A DNA stretch of 64,000 bases from Polyangium sp. 6x1. Lineage in GTDB: Bacteria; Myxococcota_A; Polyangia; Polyangiales; Polyangiaceae. Made by a program: the position numbers and the translations under genes. The stretch spans positions 1 through 64,000 of the forward strand of contig NZ_JARZHH010000030.1 of assembly GCF_029946515.1 (NCBI RefSeq), written 5' to 3'. Shown here one piece after another: positions 47,682 to 56,823 of the stretch; within the stretch, counting starts at the first letter, position 1; every line of letters starts with the position of its first letter. The notes beneath the pieces were generated by a model, which saw nothing but the letters and a program-made list of their open reading frames with translations, was not told where the DNA came from and did not search any database.

Positions 47682-49790
47682 TCAAGGCTTCTGCGCGAGG
47701 CGCGCGCGCACGGCTTCAGCGGTCTTCGTGTCGCCGATGCCCTCGGCCATGCCGAGCATCTTCGTCCAGAGCGGCCGCGCCTCGGCCGGCCTGCCGGCCT
47801 GATCGAGCGCCGTCGCGAGCTGGAACGTCGCGCCGTAGTGATCCGGGTGGTGCGTGAGCACGGCGCGGAAATGCGCCGCCGCGGCCTCGGGATCCTTCTG
47901 CTGGTAGAGCGCTTCGAGCCCGAGCCGCATCGAGGTTTCCGGATCGTTCATCGTCGGCGTACCGACGCGCGCGTCGATCGCGGTCAAACGCGCGCGGGCG
48001 TGTTCGGCCGTCTTCGTGTCGCCGATCCCGTCGGCCATCGTCGCCATCTTCGCCCAGAGCGGCCGTGCCCCGCGGGGATCGCCGGTCAGTTCGAGCGCCG
48101 TCGCGAGCTGGTACGTCGCGCCGTAATGATCGGGGTTCTGCGCGAGGACCTCGCGAAACCGCGCCGCCGCGAGGACGGGATCGTTCCGCGTGTAGAGCGC
48201 TTCGAGCCCGAGCGTCATCGGATCTGCCTGCACGGCGACGCTTCGCGTGGGGACGACGCGCGGGTTCGCGGGCCCGATCGCGAGGCCCACGCCGCCCGGT
48301 TTTCCGAGGGGAACCGGGCTCGAAGCCTTCCAGGCGATGACGACCGAGAGCGCGGCGACCACGACGGCGCCGATCCAGAAGGTCACGAAGCTCGACCCGC
48401 CGGCCTCTTTCGGCGCGCGCGCGGCGGCCTTCTCGTCCCTGCGTTCTGCGTTGGTTTCCGGTTCCGTCACGGCGACCTTCCTCCGGACGACGACCCCCAC
48501 GAGCAGGGCCCCGAGCGCCGCGAAAAAGACGAGCGGCGAGACGCTCGAGCCCGCGCGCGCGGCGGGACCGGGCAGGGCGCCGAGCGCGCGGAGGACGTCG
48601 TTCGTGGTGGGATCATAGGTGCGAAAGGTGATGAACGTCTCGTGGAACAGGGCGAGCTCGAGCACGGCCGAGGGGAGCAGCCAGGCCGCGGCGAACCCGG
48701 CCCCGCGCGCGCGCCCGGCCCAGGGGAACGTCACGAGCGCCCACGCGGCGAGCAGGCGGAGGATCGGATCCGCGACCACGAGGAAACGCAGGTTCTTGGG
48801 CAGGACCGCGAACGCGGCGAGGGAGACCAGCAAGAAGGACGCGAGCCAGAGCGCGCCGCGGTTCTCGCGGGGACGCTCGGACAGACGCGCGAGCGCGAAG
48901 GTCCCGAGGACGCAGACGATCGGCGCGAGCACGAAGAGGTCGAAGAGGGGTCGGTGCGGCGGGCCGCTCTGGAACTGGATGCCGTAGTCGTCGAGGAACG
49001 AGGCCCGCGTGAGGCGGACGAGGTCGAAGAAGGCCGAAGCGTCGCGGCCGAGCAGCACGAAGCCCGCGAAGAAGAGGGCCGGCGGGACCAGGAAGAGAAG
49101 CGCATCCGCGGGGCGGACGCGCGAACGGGCGGCGAGGACGGTAGCCGCCGCGAGGCCCGCGTACGGAAAGACGAACGCCTCCTTCACGGCGAACGCGAGC
49201 GTCGCGAGGAGGGCGAAGAGCGCCATCGGTCGAGCGCGCGCGCGCAGCGAATCGCGTTCGTCCTGAAAGAGCCGCACGAGCGCCCACGACGCGGCGAGGA
49301 AGACCGCGCAGTACACCTCGTCTTGCAACGCGCGGCGAGAGAGCGCGAGCTGGAGCGGCGAGGTCACGGTGAGCGCAGCGGCGACGAGCCCTGCGCGTGG
49401 CCCCACGAGGCGCGCGCCAAGCAGGTACGTGAAGACGATCGACACGACGCCCGCGATCGTCGAGAGCCACGCGAGCGCGCGGCCGTCGCACGGCGCGTCG
49501 GCGGCGCACGCGAGCGTGGTCATCGCGAAGTAGCCCCACCGGAGCGGCGTGGGGGACGCCGCGAGATCCGCGCGTTCGAGGTGCGCCGCCACGAGCCGCG
49601 GGTACGCGGACATTCCCTCGCGTGTGAGAAACTGCGTCGACGAGACGTAATACGCCTCGTCCGCGGGCGCGTACGACGCGACGTCGTTCCACGAGATCCG
49701 CAGCGCCGCCCCGAGCCCCACGACCCCGAGGAGCACGGCGTGCGTCCGGAGGAACGTCACGAGCGCCGCGCCGAACGAGCGCAGGGTCAT
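47682..49790 (-). CDS. GT39-like membrane protein with two C-terminal TPR modules
   Basis: A 702-aa protein. Residues 1-400 or so form a multi-pass membrane domain with an early extracytoplasmic loop (RISWNDVASYAPADEAYYV) resembling GT-C family glycosyltransferases (GT39/PMT type), including SRRALQDEVYCAVFLAASW. Another helix lies near 455-475. The C-terminal soluble part has two copies of an 80-residue TPR module: DPMTLGLEALYTRNDPVLAA and DPETSMRLGLEALYQQKDPE, each ending GIGDTKTAEHARARL-like. The copies are clearly a recent internal duplication. It starts in an ATGA overlap with the upstream TPR lipoprotein gene. Confidence 0.78.
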   Translation of the reverse strand: MTLRSFGAALVTFLRTHAVLLGVVGLGAALRISWNDVASYAPADEAYYVSSTQFLTREGMSAYPRLVAAHLERADLAASPTPLRWGYFAMTTLACAADAPCDGRALAWLSTIAGVVSIVFTYLLGARLVGPRAGLVAAALTVTSPLQLALSRRALQDEVYCAVFLAASWALVRLFQDERDSLRARARPMALFALLATLAFAVKEAFVFPYAGLAAATVLAARSRVRPADALLFLVPPALFFAGFVLLGRDASAFFDLVRLTRASFLDDYGIQFQSGPPHRPLFDLFVLAPIVCVLGTFALARLSERPRENRGALWLASFLLVSLAAFAVLPKNLRFLVVADPILRLLAAWALVTFPWAGRARGAGFAAAWLLPSAVLELALFHETFITFRTYDPTTNDVLRALGALPGPAARAGSSVSPLVFFAALGALLVGVVVRRKVAVTEPETNAERRDEKAAARAPKEAGGSSFVTFWIGAVVVAALSVVIAWKASSPVPLGKPGGVGLAIGPANPRVVPTRSVAVQADPMTLGLEALYTRNDPVLAAARFREVLAQNPDHYGATYQLATALELTGDPRGARPLWAKMATMADGIGDTKTAEHARARLTAIDARVGTPTMNDPETSMRLGLEALYQQKDPEAAAAHFRAVLTHHPDHYGATFQLATALDQAGRPAEARPLWTKMLGMAEGIGDTKTAEAVRARLAQKP

Positions 49791-50971
49791 CGCTTCGCCT
49801 TGGGAGGTTTTTCCGCGGCGGCCTCGGCCTCGGCCTTCGTTTGCGCGGCGGAGAGCGCCTCAGCCCGGCCCTTCGCCTCTCGCTGAAGATCCGCGACGAG
49901 CTGCTTTTGCGGGCCTTCGAGCGGCAGCGCGAGGAGCCGCTGGTAGCCGGCGAGCGCCTGCTCGGCGCGCCCGAGATCCTCGTTCGCCATGCCCACGCCG
50001 AGCAGCGCCGGCGGCGCGAACGGATCGACCGCGAGCACCCCTTCGAGCACGCCGAGCGCCTCGATCGACTTCTTCCGCCGCGCCAGCGTGAACCCGAGCG
50101 CGATCGACGTCCCCGCGTCCGGCCGGAGCTCCAAAGACGCCCGCAGCGCCCGCTCCGCCTCGTCGAGTTTCCCCGCGCCGAGCAGCGCCTGCCCGAGCAG
50201 CCCGAGCGCCTCCGCGCTCCGCGGATCCATCTGCACCGCGCGCTGGAGATCCGCCGCGGCCTCGGCGTGTTTGCCCTGCTGGAGGCGCGCATTCCCCAGC
50301 GCGAGCCTCGTCCCGAAGTCGTCCCCCGCCTGGAGCGCCGCCACGAACCGCTCGATCGCGCCGGGCACATCCCCTTCGGCGAGCTTGATCTTCCCGAGCC
50401 CCGCGAGCGGACCGGCCGCCCCAGGCCGCAGCGCGAGCGCCCGCTCCAGCGCGACCTTCGCCTCGGCGACGCCCTCCGGCCTCGCGGCGAGGAGCGCCCC
50501 GAGCGCCGCGTGCGCCACGTACGCATTCGGATCGGCCTTCACGGCCTCGGCGAGCTTCAGCCGCGCGCCTTCGCGGTCCCCGCGCCGCGCGAGCACGTTC
50601 CCGAGCGCGGTCAGGCACACCGCTTCGAGGCCCTTCTCCGTCCCGCGCAAAAACTCCGCCTCGTACGCCACATCTTCCAGCGCGTCCGAGGCGACCCGCG
50701 CGGGGCTCTCGGCCATGAGGGAGATCCGCGCCCGCATCTGCGCGCGTTGCACGCGCGGATCGTGCGGTGCGAGCTCGTGGGCGTGGGCGTACGCGGCGAG
50801 GGCCTCCCCGTACCGACCCTCCGCGAGCGCGCGATCGCCCCGGTCGAGGTGCGTCACCGCGAGGTCGGGGAGCGCGTCGCACCCCACGGCGAGCGCCACG
50901 ACCAGCAGGAGGGGCCGCAAGACGGCTTGGCAAGCCGCGGCGCGAGCGGCGGTTCGGCGATCCATCGGCAT
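49787..50971 (-). CDS. TPR-repeat lipoprotein
   Basis: A 394-aa protein. The ATG at 50971 has GGAG 9 nt upstream and gives a lipoprotein signal ending VALAVGC. The whole mature part is TPR, about nine units (RGDRALAEGRYGEALAAYAHA, LGNARLQQGKHAEAAADLQRA, LGLLGQALLGAGKLDEAERAL), followed by an Ala/Lys-rich tail. The gene overlaps the GT39-like membrane protein gene by an ATGA junction, so both are made together. I infer a periplasmic or outer-membrane TPR scaffold that works with the membrane glycosyltransferase, possibly for surface polysaccharide. Confidence 0.82.
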   Translation of the reverse strand: MPMDRRTAARAAACQAVLRPLLLVVALAVGCDALPDLAVTHLDRGDRALAEGRYGEALAAYAHAHELAPHDPRVQRAQMRARISLMAESPARVASDALEDVAYEAEFLRGTEKGLEAVCLTALGNVLARRGDREGARLKLAEAVKADPNAYVAHAALGALLAARPEGVAEAKVALERALALRPGAAGPLAGLGKIKLAEGDVPGAIERFVAALQAGDDFGTRLALGNARLQQGKHAEAAADLQRAVQMDPRSAEALGLLGQALLGAGKLDEAERALRASLELRPDAGTSIALGFTLARRKKSIEALGVLEGVLAVDPFAPPALLGVGMANEDLGRAEQALAGYQRLLALPLEGPQKQLVADLQREAKGRAEALSAAQTKAEAEAAAEKPPKAKR

Positions 50972-51061
50972 GCCGTTGTACTCCGCCGGGTCGCCCTCGC
51001 GAAAGCATCGCGTCTGCCACGCAGCTTGACAGCCCACGCATGGTCAGGGTTTTCTGCGTCT

Positions 51062-52861
51062 ATGCGCCTCGATCGCCGCCTGGGGCGGACTCGGTCGATC
51101 CTGGCCGGGGCCGCGTTTTTCCTGCTCGCGTGTCCGTCCCTCGCACAGGAGACGAGCGCGACCGGCGCGCTCGAGCGCTTCCAGCCCTCCGTCGCAGGCG
51201 ACGCCCTCTTCGGCGTCCCCTCCCCGGGCGTGGGCGGACACCTCGTGCCCCGCGCCAAAGCAGTCATCGATTTCGGCCTGAGCCCGCTCTCGGTCCGGGA
51301 AGGCGACGTCCGCCACACCATCGTCTCGCAGCAGACGTTCCTCCACGTGAACGCCTCGTTCGCGCTCTGGGATCGGCTGCTCGTCTCGCTCGACATGCCC
51401 TTCGCGCTCGCGCAAGGCGGCGACAGCCCCACGGTCATCGGCGCGCAGTTCACCTCGCCGCAATCGGCCGAGGTCGGCGACCTGCGCATCGGCGCGCGCG
51501 TGCGGCTCTTCGGCGAGGATCGCGGCGCCTTCCAGGTCGGCCTCGGCGGTTATCTCTACACGCCCACCGGCCCGGCCGGGTACGCAGCCGAAGGCGCCGT
51601 CCGCGGCGAGCCCCACGTCGTCCTGGGTGGCCGCGTCGATCGGTTCCTGTACAGCGTCTCGGTCGGCACGACGCTGCGCGCCTCGGCCCGCCCGCACACG
51701 TTCGATACACGCGCCGGCGCGGCCGTGGTCTTCGGCCAGGATTTCTTCCAGATCGGCCCCGAGCTCTCGCTGTCGACGCCCTTCGCGCGGGAAGTCATCA
51801 CCGACACGCCCGACACGCGCATCACCGTCGCGTCACCGGTCGCAGCCGAGCTCCTCCTCGGCGCCAAGCTCCGCCCGCTGCCCTTCCTGGTCGTCGGCGC
51901 CGGCGCAGGACCAGGCCTCACGCAGGGCTATGGAACGCCCGTCTTCTCCGCGGTCGGCAGCATCGGCTACGAGCCGCAAGCAGCCCCGGCCGACAAGGAC
52001 ACGGACGGCGACGACATCCCGGACAAACACGACGCCTGCCGCGACACGCCGGGCCCGTCGAACGAGGATCCCAAGAAAAACGGCTGCCCGGTCGACACCG
52101 ACGGCGACACCATCGCAGACAAACAAGACGCCTGCCCGCGCGAGCCCGGCCCAAAGAACGACGATCCCAGGAAAAACGGCTGCCCGCCCGACACCGACAA
52201 CGACTTCATCGTCGATCCGAAGGACGCCTGCCCGACCGAGTCAGGCCCAAAGAACGACGACCCCAAGAAAAACGGCTGCCCGCCCGACACCGACAACGAC
52301 AGCATTCGCGACGTCGTCGACGCCTGTCCGAAGGATCCCGGCGTAGCGAACGAGGACCCGAAGAAGAACGGCTGCCCGCCCGATCGCGACGCAGACACGG
52401 TCCCCGACAAGACGGACGCATGCCCGGACGTGCCCGGAAAACCCGACGAGGAAGCCGCGCTGAACGGCTGCCCGAAGGTCGAGGTCACGCACAGAGAGAT
52501 CGTCATCCGGCGTCAAATCCGCTTCCGTTTCGGGCAATCGAGCCAATACCAGACAGTGGATCCGATGAGCGACGACCTCCTGCACGAGGTCCGCGACGCA
52601 ATCCTCCAGCACCCCGAGATCGAGCTGATCGAGGTCCAGGGCCACGCCGACGCAATGGGCGCCGACGAGTACAACCAGATCCTCTCGCAGAGCCGCGCCG
52701 ACTCGGTGCGCACCTGGCTCATCAAGCGCGGCATCCCCCCCGAGAAGCTCGTGGCCAAAGGCTACGGCGCGTCCGTGCCCGTCGACTCGAACGAGTCAAA
52801 GGAAGGCCGCCAGCAGAATCGACGCGCAAACTTCGTGATCATCAAGAAACGAGAGCCTTGA
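51062..52861 (+). CDS. OmpA-family outer membrane protein with thrombospondin type 3 repeats
   Basis: A 599-aa protein from the ATG at 51062. The signal region reads AAFFLLACPSLAQE; it can be cleaved at LAQ/E, but LLAC also looks like a lipobox. Residues of about 30-310 are beta-barrel like (VGLGGYLYTPTGP, IGPELSLSTPF, AELLLGAKLRPLP). Five thrombospondin type 3 like calcium-binding repeats follow (about 313-475, DTDNDFIVDPKDACP and similar, each ending KKNGCPPD). The C-terminal OmpA domain (about 480-599) binds peptidoglycan through ELIEVQGHADAMGADEYNQI and SNESKEGRQQNRRANFVI. It is probably a porin-like protein tethered to the cell wall. Confidence 0.9.
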   Translation: MRLDRRLGRTRSILAGAAFFLLACPSLAQETSATGALERFQPSVAGDALFGVPSPGVGGHLVPRAKAVIDFGLSPLSVREGDVRHTIVSQQTFLHVNASFALWDRLLVSLDMPFALAQGGDSPTVIGAQFTSPQSAEVGDLRIGARVRLFGEDRGAFQVGLGGYLYTPTGPAGYAAEGAVRGEPHVVLGGRVDRFLYSVSVGTTLRASARPHTFDTRAGAAVVFGQDFFQIGPELSLSTPFAREVITDTPDTRITVASPVAAELLLGAKLRPLPFLVVGAGAGPGLTQGYGTPVFSAVGSIGYEPQAAPADKDTDGDDIPDKHDACRDTPGPSNEDPKKNGCPVDTDGDTIADKQDACPREPGPKNDDPRKNGCPPDTDNDFIVDPKDACPTESGPKNDDPKKNGCPPDTDNDSIRDVVDACPKDPGVANEDPKKNGCPPDRDADTVPDKTDACPDVPGKPDEEAALNGCPKVEVTHREIVIRRQIRFRFGQSSQYQTVDPMSDDLLHEVRDAILQHPEIELIEVQGHADAMGADEYNQILSQSRADSVRTWLIKRGIPPEKLVAKGYGASVPVDSNESKEGRQQNRRANFVIIKKREP

Positions 52862-52893
52862 ACCTCGCCCGAGGCCAGCTCTACAATCGACGC

Positions 52894-53187
52894 ATGGCTT
52901 CCCTCGCGCGTCTCTCGGTCGGATCCCTCGCGATCTTCGCGGTGCTGGGCGCACTGGGCTGCGACGCAGGCGGGACGCTCGAGGTCGAGAACCAGGGCGG
53001 CCACACGCCACCCATCGCAGCCAACGGCCTCCCCGGGACAGAGATCGTCGCCGCCGGCACGCAAGCGCGAAACAGCAAGTACAAGCTCATCTACACGATG
53101 GGCCAGCCAACCCCGCAGAGCGTGCAGAAGCTGCCCGAAGGCAAACGCCTGAACGGCGGCATGCCCGGCGTCACGCAAGCGCCCTGA
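52894..53187 (+). CDS. Small lipoprotein
   Basis: A 97-aa protein from the ATG at 52894, 32 bp after the OmpA gene. The signal LSVGSLAIFAVLGALGC gives lipidated Cys26. The mature part is short (GTLEVENQGG, NGLPGTEIVAAGTQARNSKY) and has no recognised domain; it may be an accessory to the OmpA protein. Two in-frame sections (YKLIYTMGQPTPQSVQKLPEG) suggest a small folded or peptide-like unit. Confidence 0.7.
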   Translation: MASLARLSVGSLAIFAVLGALGCDAGGTLEVENQGGHTPPIAANGLPGTEIVAAGTQARNSKYKLIYTMGQPTPQSVQKLPEGKRLNGGMPGVTQAP

Positions 53188-53287
53188 GGGGCCGCTGCGC
53201 TGGGGCCGCTGCACTGGGGCTTTGCCCCAGACCCCACCGGGGCTGTCCGCCCCTGGACCCGGACCAGCGCAAGCGCTGGACTCGGGG

Positions 53288-53318
53288 TCGATGAACTGCG
53301 CGATGCGCAGTTCATCGA
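53288..53318. repeat. 14-bp perfect palindrome A (GAACTGCGC core)
   Basis: TCGATGAACTGCGC and its exact reverse complement GCGCAGTTCATCGA are separated by GAT. The GAACTGCGC core is shared with palindrome B at 53423-53453, while the outer stem differs but stays fully paired. Confidence 0.8.
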
Positions 53319-53422
53319 ACAGGCCAGGTCAAGACCATAGGCGATCCTGCCCGCCACGACGGTTCGACCGGCAACGCCCGTCGACGCGTGAGACGACCTC
53401 CACGGTCTTGCCACCGGCCCGT

Positions 53423-53453
53423 TGGAAGAACTGCGCGGAGCGCAGTTCTTCCA
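53423..53453. repeat. 14-bp perfect palindrome B (GAACTGCGC core)
   Basis: TGGAAGAACTGCGC and GCGCAGTTCTTCCA are separated by GGA. It shares arm length, 3-nt loop and the GAACTGCGC core with palindrome A. The outer five base pairs differ at three positions with compensating changes on both arms. Confidence 0.8.
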
Positions 53454-53551
53454 CCCCCGGTCCAGGCCGCGCCTGGTTCGGGTCGAGGGGCGAACAGCCC
53501 CCGCGGGGACCGGGGCAGCGCCCCGGCGCGGCGCCCCCCGATGAGACCGCT

Positions 53552-56065
53552 TTATCGCCCGTTGCGCATGAGCGGCAGCAGCGCTTGCAGCCACGTGTGC
53601 GACGGATCCGCGGCTGCGCTCGGGCCCATCGTGCTCGGGTTATCGATGCGCGTGGGGCTTGATGCGAGCGGTTCCGGCGCGATGCCGAAGCGTAGATCTG
53701 CGTAATGGGAGAGGCGGCCGCTTGGCGTGATTTCGTCTGCGCGGTTGCAGACGACGTGCCACTGGAAGGGCATGTTGGAGGTCCCGCCGCCGAGCTCCAC
53801 CACGTCGAAGCCTGTTGCGGTCTTGTTCTTTACGACCACGCCGCGCGTTTGATCGTTTTCTTCGAGCTGGATGAACACGCGGAGGGGGTGCCGCTCGTCG
53901 ACTTGGACGTTGGACGTGAAGATTGGGTCGAGCTCGACGTGGGCGAAGCCGTGGTCGAGCTTCGCCTCGCCGTAGTCTTCGAAGAGGACCTCTGGCGCTT
54001 CGGGGGCGTAGAGGGTCACGCGGCGCTGGCCTGTGGCGTCGGTTGGGTCTTGGACGGTGGTCGAGACGGTGCCGATGCCCTGGATCTTGAAGTTCGTGAG
54101 GCCGTCCCAGAAGTTCACGCGGACGATGTCGCCGAAGTTGTCGGTGTACTCGGCTTGCGCGACGCCTGAGGAGAGGTTCCTCGAGTAGGTGCCTGTCGTC
54201 TGGCCGGTGAATGAGCCGCCGGAGCCGGCGACGAGGATGAAGCCGCCGACGTTCTGGCCTGCGCCGTGGATGGCGGTGCCGCTCGTGTTGTTGTTGTCGC
54301 CGTACACGCCTGCGAGGGCGCTCTGGTTCGTCATGCCGTACACGCCGGCACCACCGCCGGTGTTGGCCGCCGCCGTGTTTATGCCGACGATCGCTGTGCC
54401 GCCGGTGCTCGTGTTCTCGGCGAAGAGCGTGCGGACCGTGCTCGCCGAGGTGGCGTGGAACGGGGAGTTCGGGGCGGTGGTGCCGAGGCCGACGTTGGTG
54501 CCGTCGTCGAAGAGGCGCGAGTTGCCGCCCGTCGTGGCGCTCGTGAACTTGACGATGAAGTTCGTCGTGCCGTTGATGTTTGCCGAGCCGGCCGGGCCTT
54601 GCGGACCCTGCGCGCCCGTCGGGCCAACCGGGCCCTGCACACCCTGGATGCCTTGCGGACCCTGCGCGCCCGTCGGGCCAACCGGGCCCTGCACACCCTG
54701 GATGCCTTGCGGACCTTGCGGACCCACCGCACCCGTTGCGCCGATCGGCCCCTGCGGACCCACGGCGCCCGTCGGGCCGACCGGACCCTGCACACCCTGG
54801 ATGCCTTGCGGACCCTGCGGACCCACGGCGCCCGTCGCGCCGATCGGGCCTTGCGGACCCACGGCGCCCGTCGCGCCGATCGGACCTTGCGGACCCATGG
54901 CACCTGTCGCGCCGGTGGGTCCCACCGCTCCCGCGGGACCCGTCGCACCCTGCGCGCCCATGGGTCCAACAGGCCCTGTGGGGCCTACAGCCCCCTGCGG
55001 ACCCATCGCACCCGTCGGGCCCATCGGTCCGACGTCACCTTGAGGACCCGTCGCACCCTGCGCGCCCATGGGTCCAACAGGCCCGGTCGGGCCTACAGCC
55101 CCCTGCGGACCCATCGCACCCGTCGGGCCCATCGGTCCGACGTCACCTTGCGGACCCGTCGCCCCCTGCGCGCCCATGGGTCCAACAGGCCCGGTCGGGC
55201 CTACAACCCCCTGCGGACCCATCGCACCCGTCGGCCCCATGGGTCCGACGTCACCTTGCGGACCCGTCGCACCCTGCGCGCCCATGGGTCCTACCGGCCC
55301 CGTCGGCCCTACGGCCCCCTGCGGACCCATCGCACCCGTCGGGCCCATCGGACCCATCGGACCCACAGCCCCGGTCGCGCCCGTCGCGCCCACAGGCCCC
55401 ATCGGCCCGATCGGACCCGCCGGACCGATCGCGCCGGTCGGCCCCATCGGACCCATCGCACCCGCCGGACCCACCGCGCCATCCGCGCCCGTCGGACCCA
55501 TCGGCCCGACCGGACCCAGGGCGCCCGTCGCACCCGCCGGACCGACCGGGCCATCCGGACCTTGCGGACCTGTCGGGCCCACGAGCCCCGTCGGCGGACC
55601 GACCCACTCGCCGTTGTTGTTGATGACCTCGGTCCCGTTGATCGTGACGCTCGTCGGGTGGATGTCCCCGTTCACGTCGTTCGCGAGCAGCGCATACGGC
55701 ACGCTCTGAATCGGCGCGCGCGGCAGCAGCTCCGGATCGCTCTCGATCGTGATCCCCAGGTATCGCACGGACCCATCGAACAGTTTGTCGAACGGCACGA
55801 TCGAGCCGAGGGAGACCGAGTAGAACCCCTCGTCGAAGTCGACCTTGTGCTCTTCGCTCCAGAGCGGCGTCTGCGCGTTTGCCGCGTCGTAGATCGCGAA
55901 CGTCACCGTGAGCGAGCCGTTGATCGGCCCGTCGTCCGCGTCGAAGAGCCGCCCCTGGTTGGTGATCGTCACGGGCACGGCCGCGCTCGCGCTCATCGCC
56001 GCCGCCGACACGCTGCCAGCAAGGAGTGCAGCCGTGAGCCACCGCCGGATCGTATGAGTCCTCAT
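53552..56065 (-). CDS. Collagen-like surface protein
   Basis: An 837-aa protein. The ATG at 56065 opens on a signal peptide ([20 protein letters not shown], cleavage near ASA/AV). Residues of about 28-150 form an N-terminal domain ([40 protein letters not shown]) seen before collagen-like tracts in other bacteria. A long Gly-X-Y region (about 155-490) then has GPTGP, GATGA and [11 protein letters not shown] units, followed by a C-terminal beta-rich domain ([20 protein letters not shown]-like start) and a variable tail. Such proteins form trimeric fibres at the cell surface. The DNA of the Gly-X-Y part is built from near-exact 108-bp and 54-bp repeats, so copy number may vary. Confidence 0.88.
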   Translation of the reverse strand: MRTHTIRRWLTAALLAGSVSAAAMSASAAVPVTITNQGRLFDADDGPINGSLTVTFAIYDAANAQTPLWSEEHKVDFDEGFYSVSLGSIVPFDKLFDGSVRYLGITIESDPELLPRAPIQSVPYALLANDVNGDIHPTSVTINGTEVINNNGEWVGPPTGLVGPTGPQGPDGPVGPAGATGALGPVGPMGPTGADGAVGPAGAMGPMGPTGAIGPAGPIGPMGPVGATGATGAVGPMGPMGPTGAMGPQGAVGPTGPVGPMGAQGATGPQGDVGPMGPTGAMGPQGVVGPTGPVGPMGAQGATGPQGDVGPMGPTGAMGPQGAVGPTGPVGPMGAQGATGPQGDVGPMGPTGAMGPQGAVGPTGPVGPMGAQGATGPAGAVGPTGATGAMGPQGPIGATGAVGPQGPIGATGAVGPQGPQGIQGVQGPVGPTGAVGPQGPIGATGAVGPQGPQGIQGVQGPVGPTGAQGPQGIQGVQGPVGPTGAQGPQGPAGSANINGTTNFIVKFTSATTGGNSRLFDDGTNVGLGTTAPNSPFHATSASTVRTLFAENTSTGGTAIVGINTAAANTGGGAGVYGMTNQSALAGVYGDNNNTSGTAIHGAGQNVGGFILVAGSGGSFTGQTTGTYSRNLSSGVAQAEYTDNFGDIVRVNFWDGLTNFKIQGIGTVSTTVQDPTDATGQRRVTLYAPEAPEVLFEDYGEAKLDHGFAHVELDPIFTSNVQVDERHPLRVFIQLEENDQTRGVVVKNKTATGFDVVELGGGTSNMPFQWHVVCNRADEITPSGRLSHYADLRFGIAPEPLASSPTRIDNPSTMGPSAAADPSHTWLQALLPLMRNGR
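54607..54714. repeat. Two identical 54-bp tandem repeats in the collagen-like gene
   Basis: The 54 bp from 54607 and from 54661 are identical. Each encodes 18 residues of Gly-X-Y ([18 protein letters not shown] phase). Perfect identity points to recent duplication or gene conversion. Confidence 0.9.
54952..55350. repeat. Four 108-bp tandem repeats in the collagen-like gene
   Basis: Copies begin near 54952, 55060, 55168 and 55276 with exact 108-bp spacing and only a few substitutions. Each encodes a 36-residue Gly-X-Y unit ([17 protein letters not shown] within). One copy reads GVVG where the others read GAVG. Confidence 0.9.
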
Positions 56066-56178
56066 GCCAAGCGCTCCGCCGAGTCGAAAGGATCCAGAAG
56101 CCGATCCGCGAACGCGCGCTCGTGCGATCGAGCGCGCGTGGATCTCCTCTCGATCGTAAACGCCTCGCCAGAAAACAG

Positions 56179-56559
56179 TCAATCGCCGCGATGGCTCCGT
56201 CCACGGGGTCCTCCGAGCCAGCCGAGGACGATCACGCCGAGCAGATTCGCCGCGAGGTCACCGAGGCTGAAGGTCCGCGTCGGCGAAAATTTCTGCGCGC
56301 ACTCCTCGACCGTGGCGACGAGCCCCACCACGACCGGCCCTGCCGGCAGCCCGATCCGGGGCACGCGCGCGTCGTCCGTGGCCCGCCGCGCGAGGAACGA
56401 GGCGCCGCCGAGCAGCCCGAAGTGCAGCACCTTGTCGAGGTACGGCGTCGACAGCACCGCGAGCGGCAGCCCGCGCGCGTACGCGAGGCCCGAGATGACC
56501 CCGAGCAGCGCCACGTACCCTGCCAGGGCGAGCCGCCACGCGCGGACCGAAGGATTCAC
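56179..56559 (-). CDS. VanZ-like membrane protein
   Basis: A 126-aa protein. I chose the GTG at 56559, preceded by GAGAGGA, over an ATG at 56622 that lies inside the tRNA terminator. Four membrane helices alternate with the VanZ signatures [18 protein letters not shown] and [20 protein letters not shown] followed by [16 protein letters not shown]. VanZ-family proteins include a teicoplanin-resistance factor, but most members have no known role. It sits between tRNA-Ala and the collagen-like gene, all on the minus strand. Confidence 0.82.
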   Translation of the reverse strand: MNPSVRAWRLALAGYVALLGVISGLAYARGLPLAVLSTPYLDKVLHFGLLGGASFLARRATDDARVPRIGLPAGPVVVGLVATVEECAQKFSPTRTFSLGDLAANLLGVIVLGWLGGPRGRSHRGD

Positions 56560-56581
56560 GTTCCTCTCCGGATCCGTGCCC

Positions 56582-56618
56582 ACAAACGACGAAGGGCGCC
56601 GCATCTTCTGCGGCGCCC
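56582..56618 (-). terminator. Intrinsic terminator downstream of tRNA-Ala
   Basis: A 10-bp stem GGGCGCCGCA / TGCGGCGCCC with a 5-nt loop (56594-56618) is followed on the minus strand by TTCGTCGTTTGT. It starts 19 bp after the 3' end of the tRNA. Confidence 0.75.
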
Positions 56619-56637
56619 TCATCGTCCTTCGTACCGG

Positions 56638-56710
56638 TGGAGCTGAGGGGAATCGAACCCCTGACCTTCTGACTGCCAGTCAGACGCTCTCCCAACTGAG
56701 CTACAGCCCC
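56638..56710 (-). tRNA. tRNA-Ala (anticodon GGC)
   Basis: A 73-nt cloverleaf without encoded CCA. The acceptor stem GGGGCTG / CAGCTCC contains the G3-U70 pair that is the alanine identity signal. The D-arm is GCTCAGTTGGGAGAGC, the anticodon stem-loop TCTGA-CTGGCAG-TCAGA gives anticodon GGC (GCC codons), and the T-arm carries GGTTCGATTCC. The discriminator base is A; the following bases are CCG, so CCA must be added after transcription. Confidence 0.97.
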
Positions 56711-56823
56711 GTCGTGCTTGGGAGGCGCAGTATCTACAGCCTCCCAGCCCGTTTGTCTCCTGTTTTTTTAGCGATCCAACCTACAGCGGAGCACTTTTCT
56801 GGTGGGAGGGTCGGTCCGGACGG

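Larger units (their letters stand above)
53188..53551. other. 364-bp intergenic region rich in palindromes
   Basis: The gap between the small lipoprotein and the convergent collagen-like gene contains no convincing gene. It holds several stem-loops: CTGGGGC-TTT-GCCCCAG (53214-53230), CCAGCGC-AA-GCGCTGG (53264-53279) and the two long palindromes listed separately. It therefore looks like a mosaic of intergenic repeat elements, with no gene-like codon periodicity that I can support. Confidence 0.6.

Noticed and set aside
49841-51061. Upstream extension of the OmpA-family frame over the TPR lipoprotein gene
   Set aside because: It is antisense to a well-supported gene, has no signal peptide and is Arg/Glu-rich; the ATG at 51062 has the signal sequence.
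54600-55560. CRISPR-like short repeats
   Set aside because: The repeats are in phase with Gly-X-Y codons, without unique spacers of constant length, so they are collagen-like coding repeats.
56560-56622. ATG start of the VanZ-like gene at 56622
   Set aside because: It lies in the stem of the tRNA terminator; the GTG at 56559 has GAGAGGA upstream.
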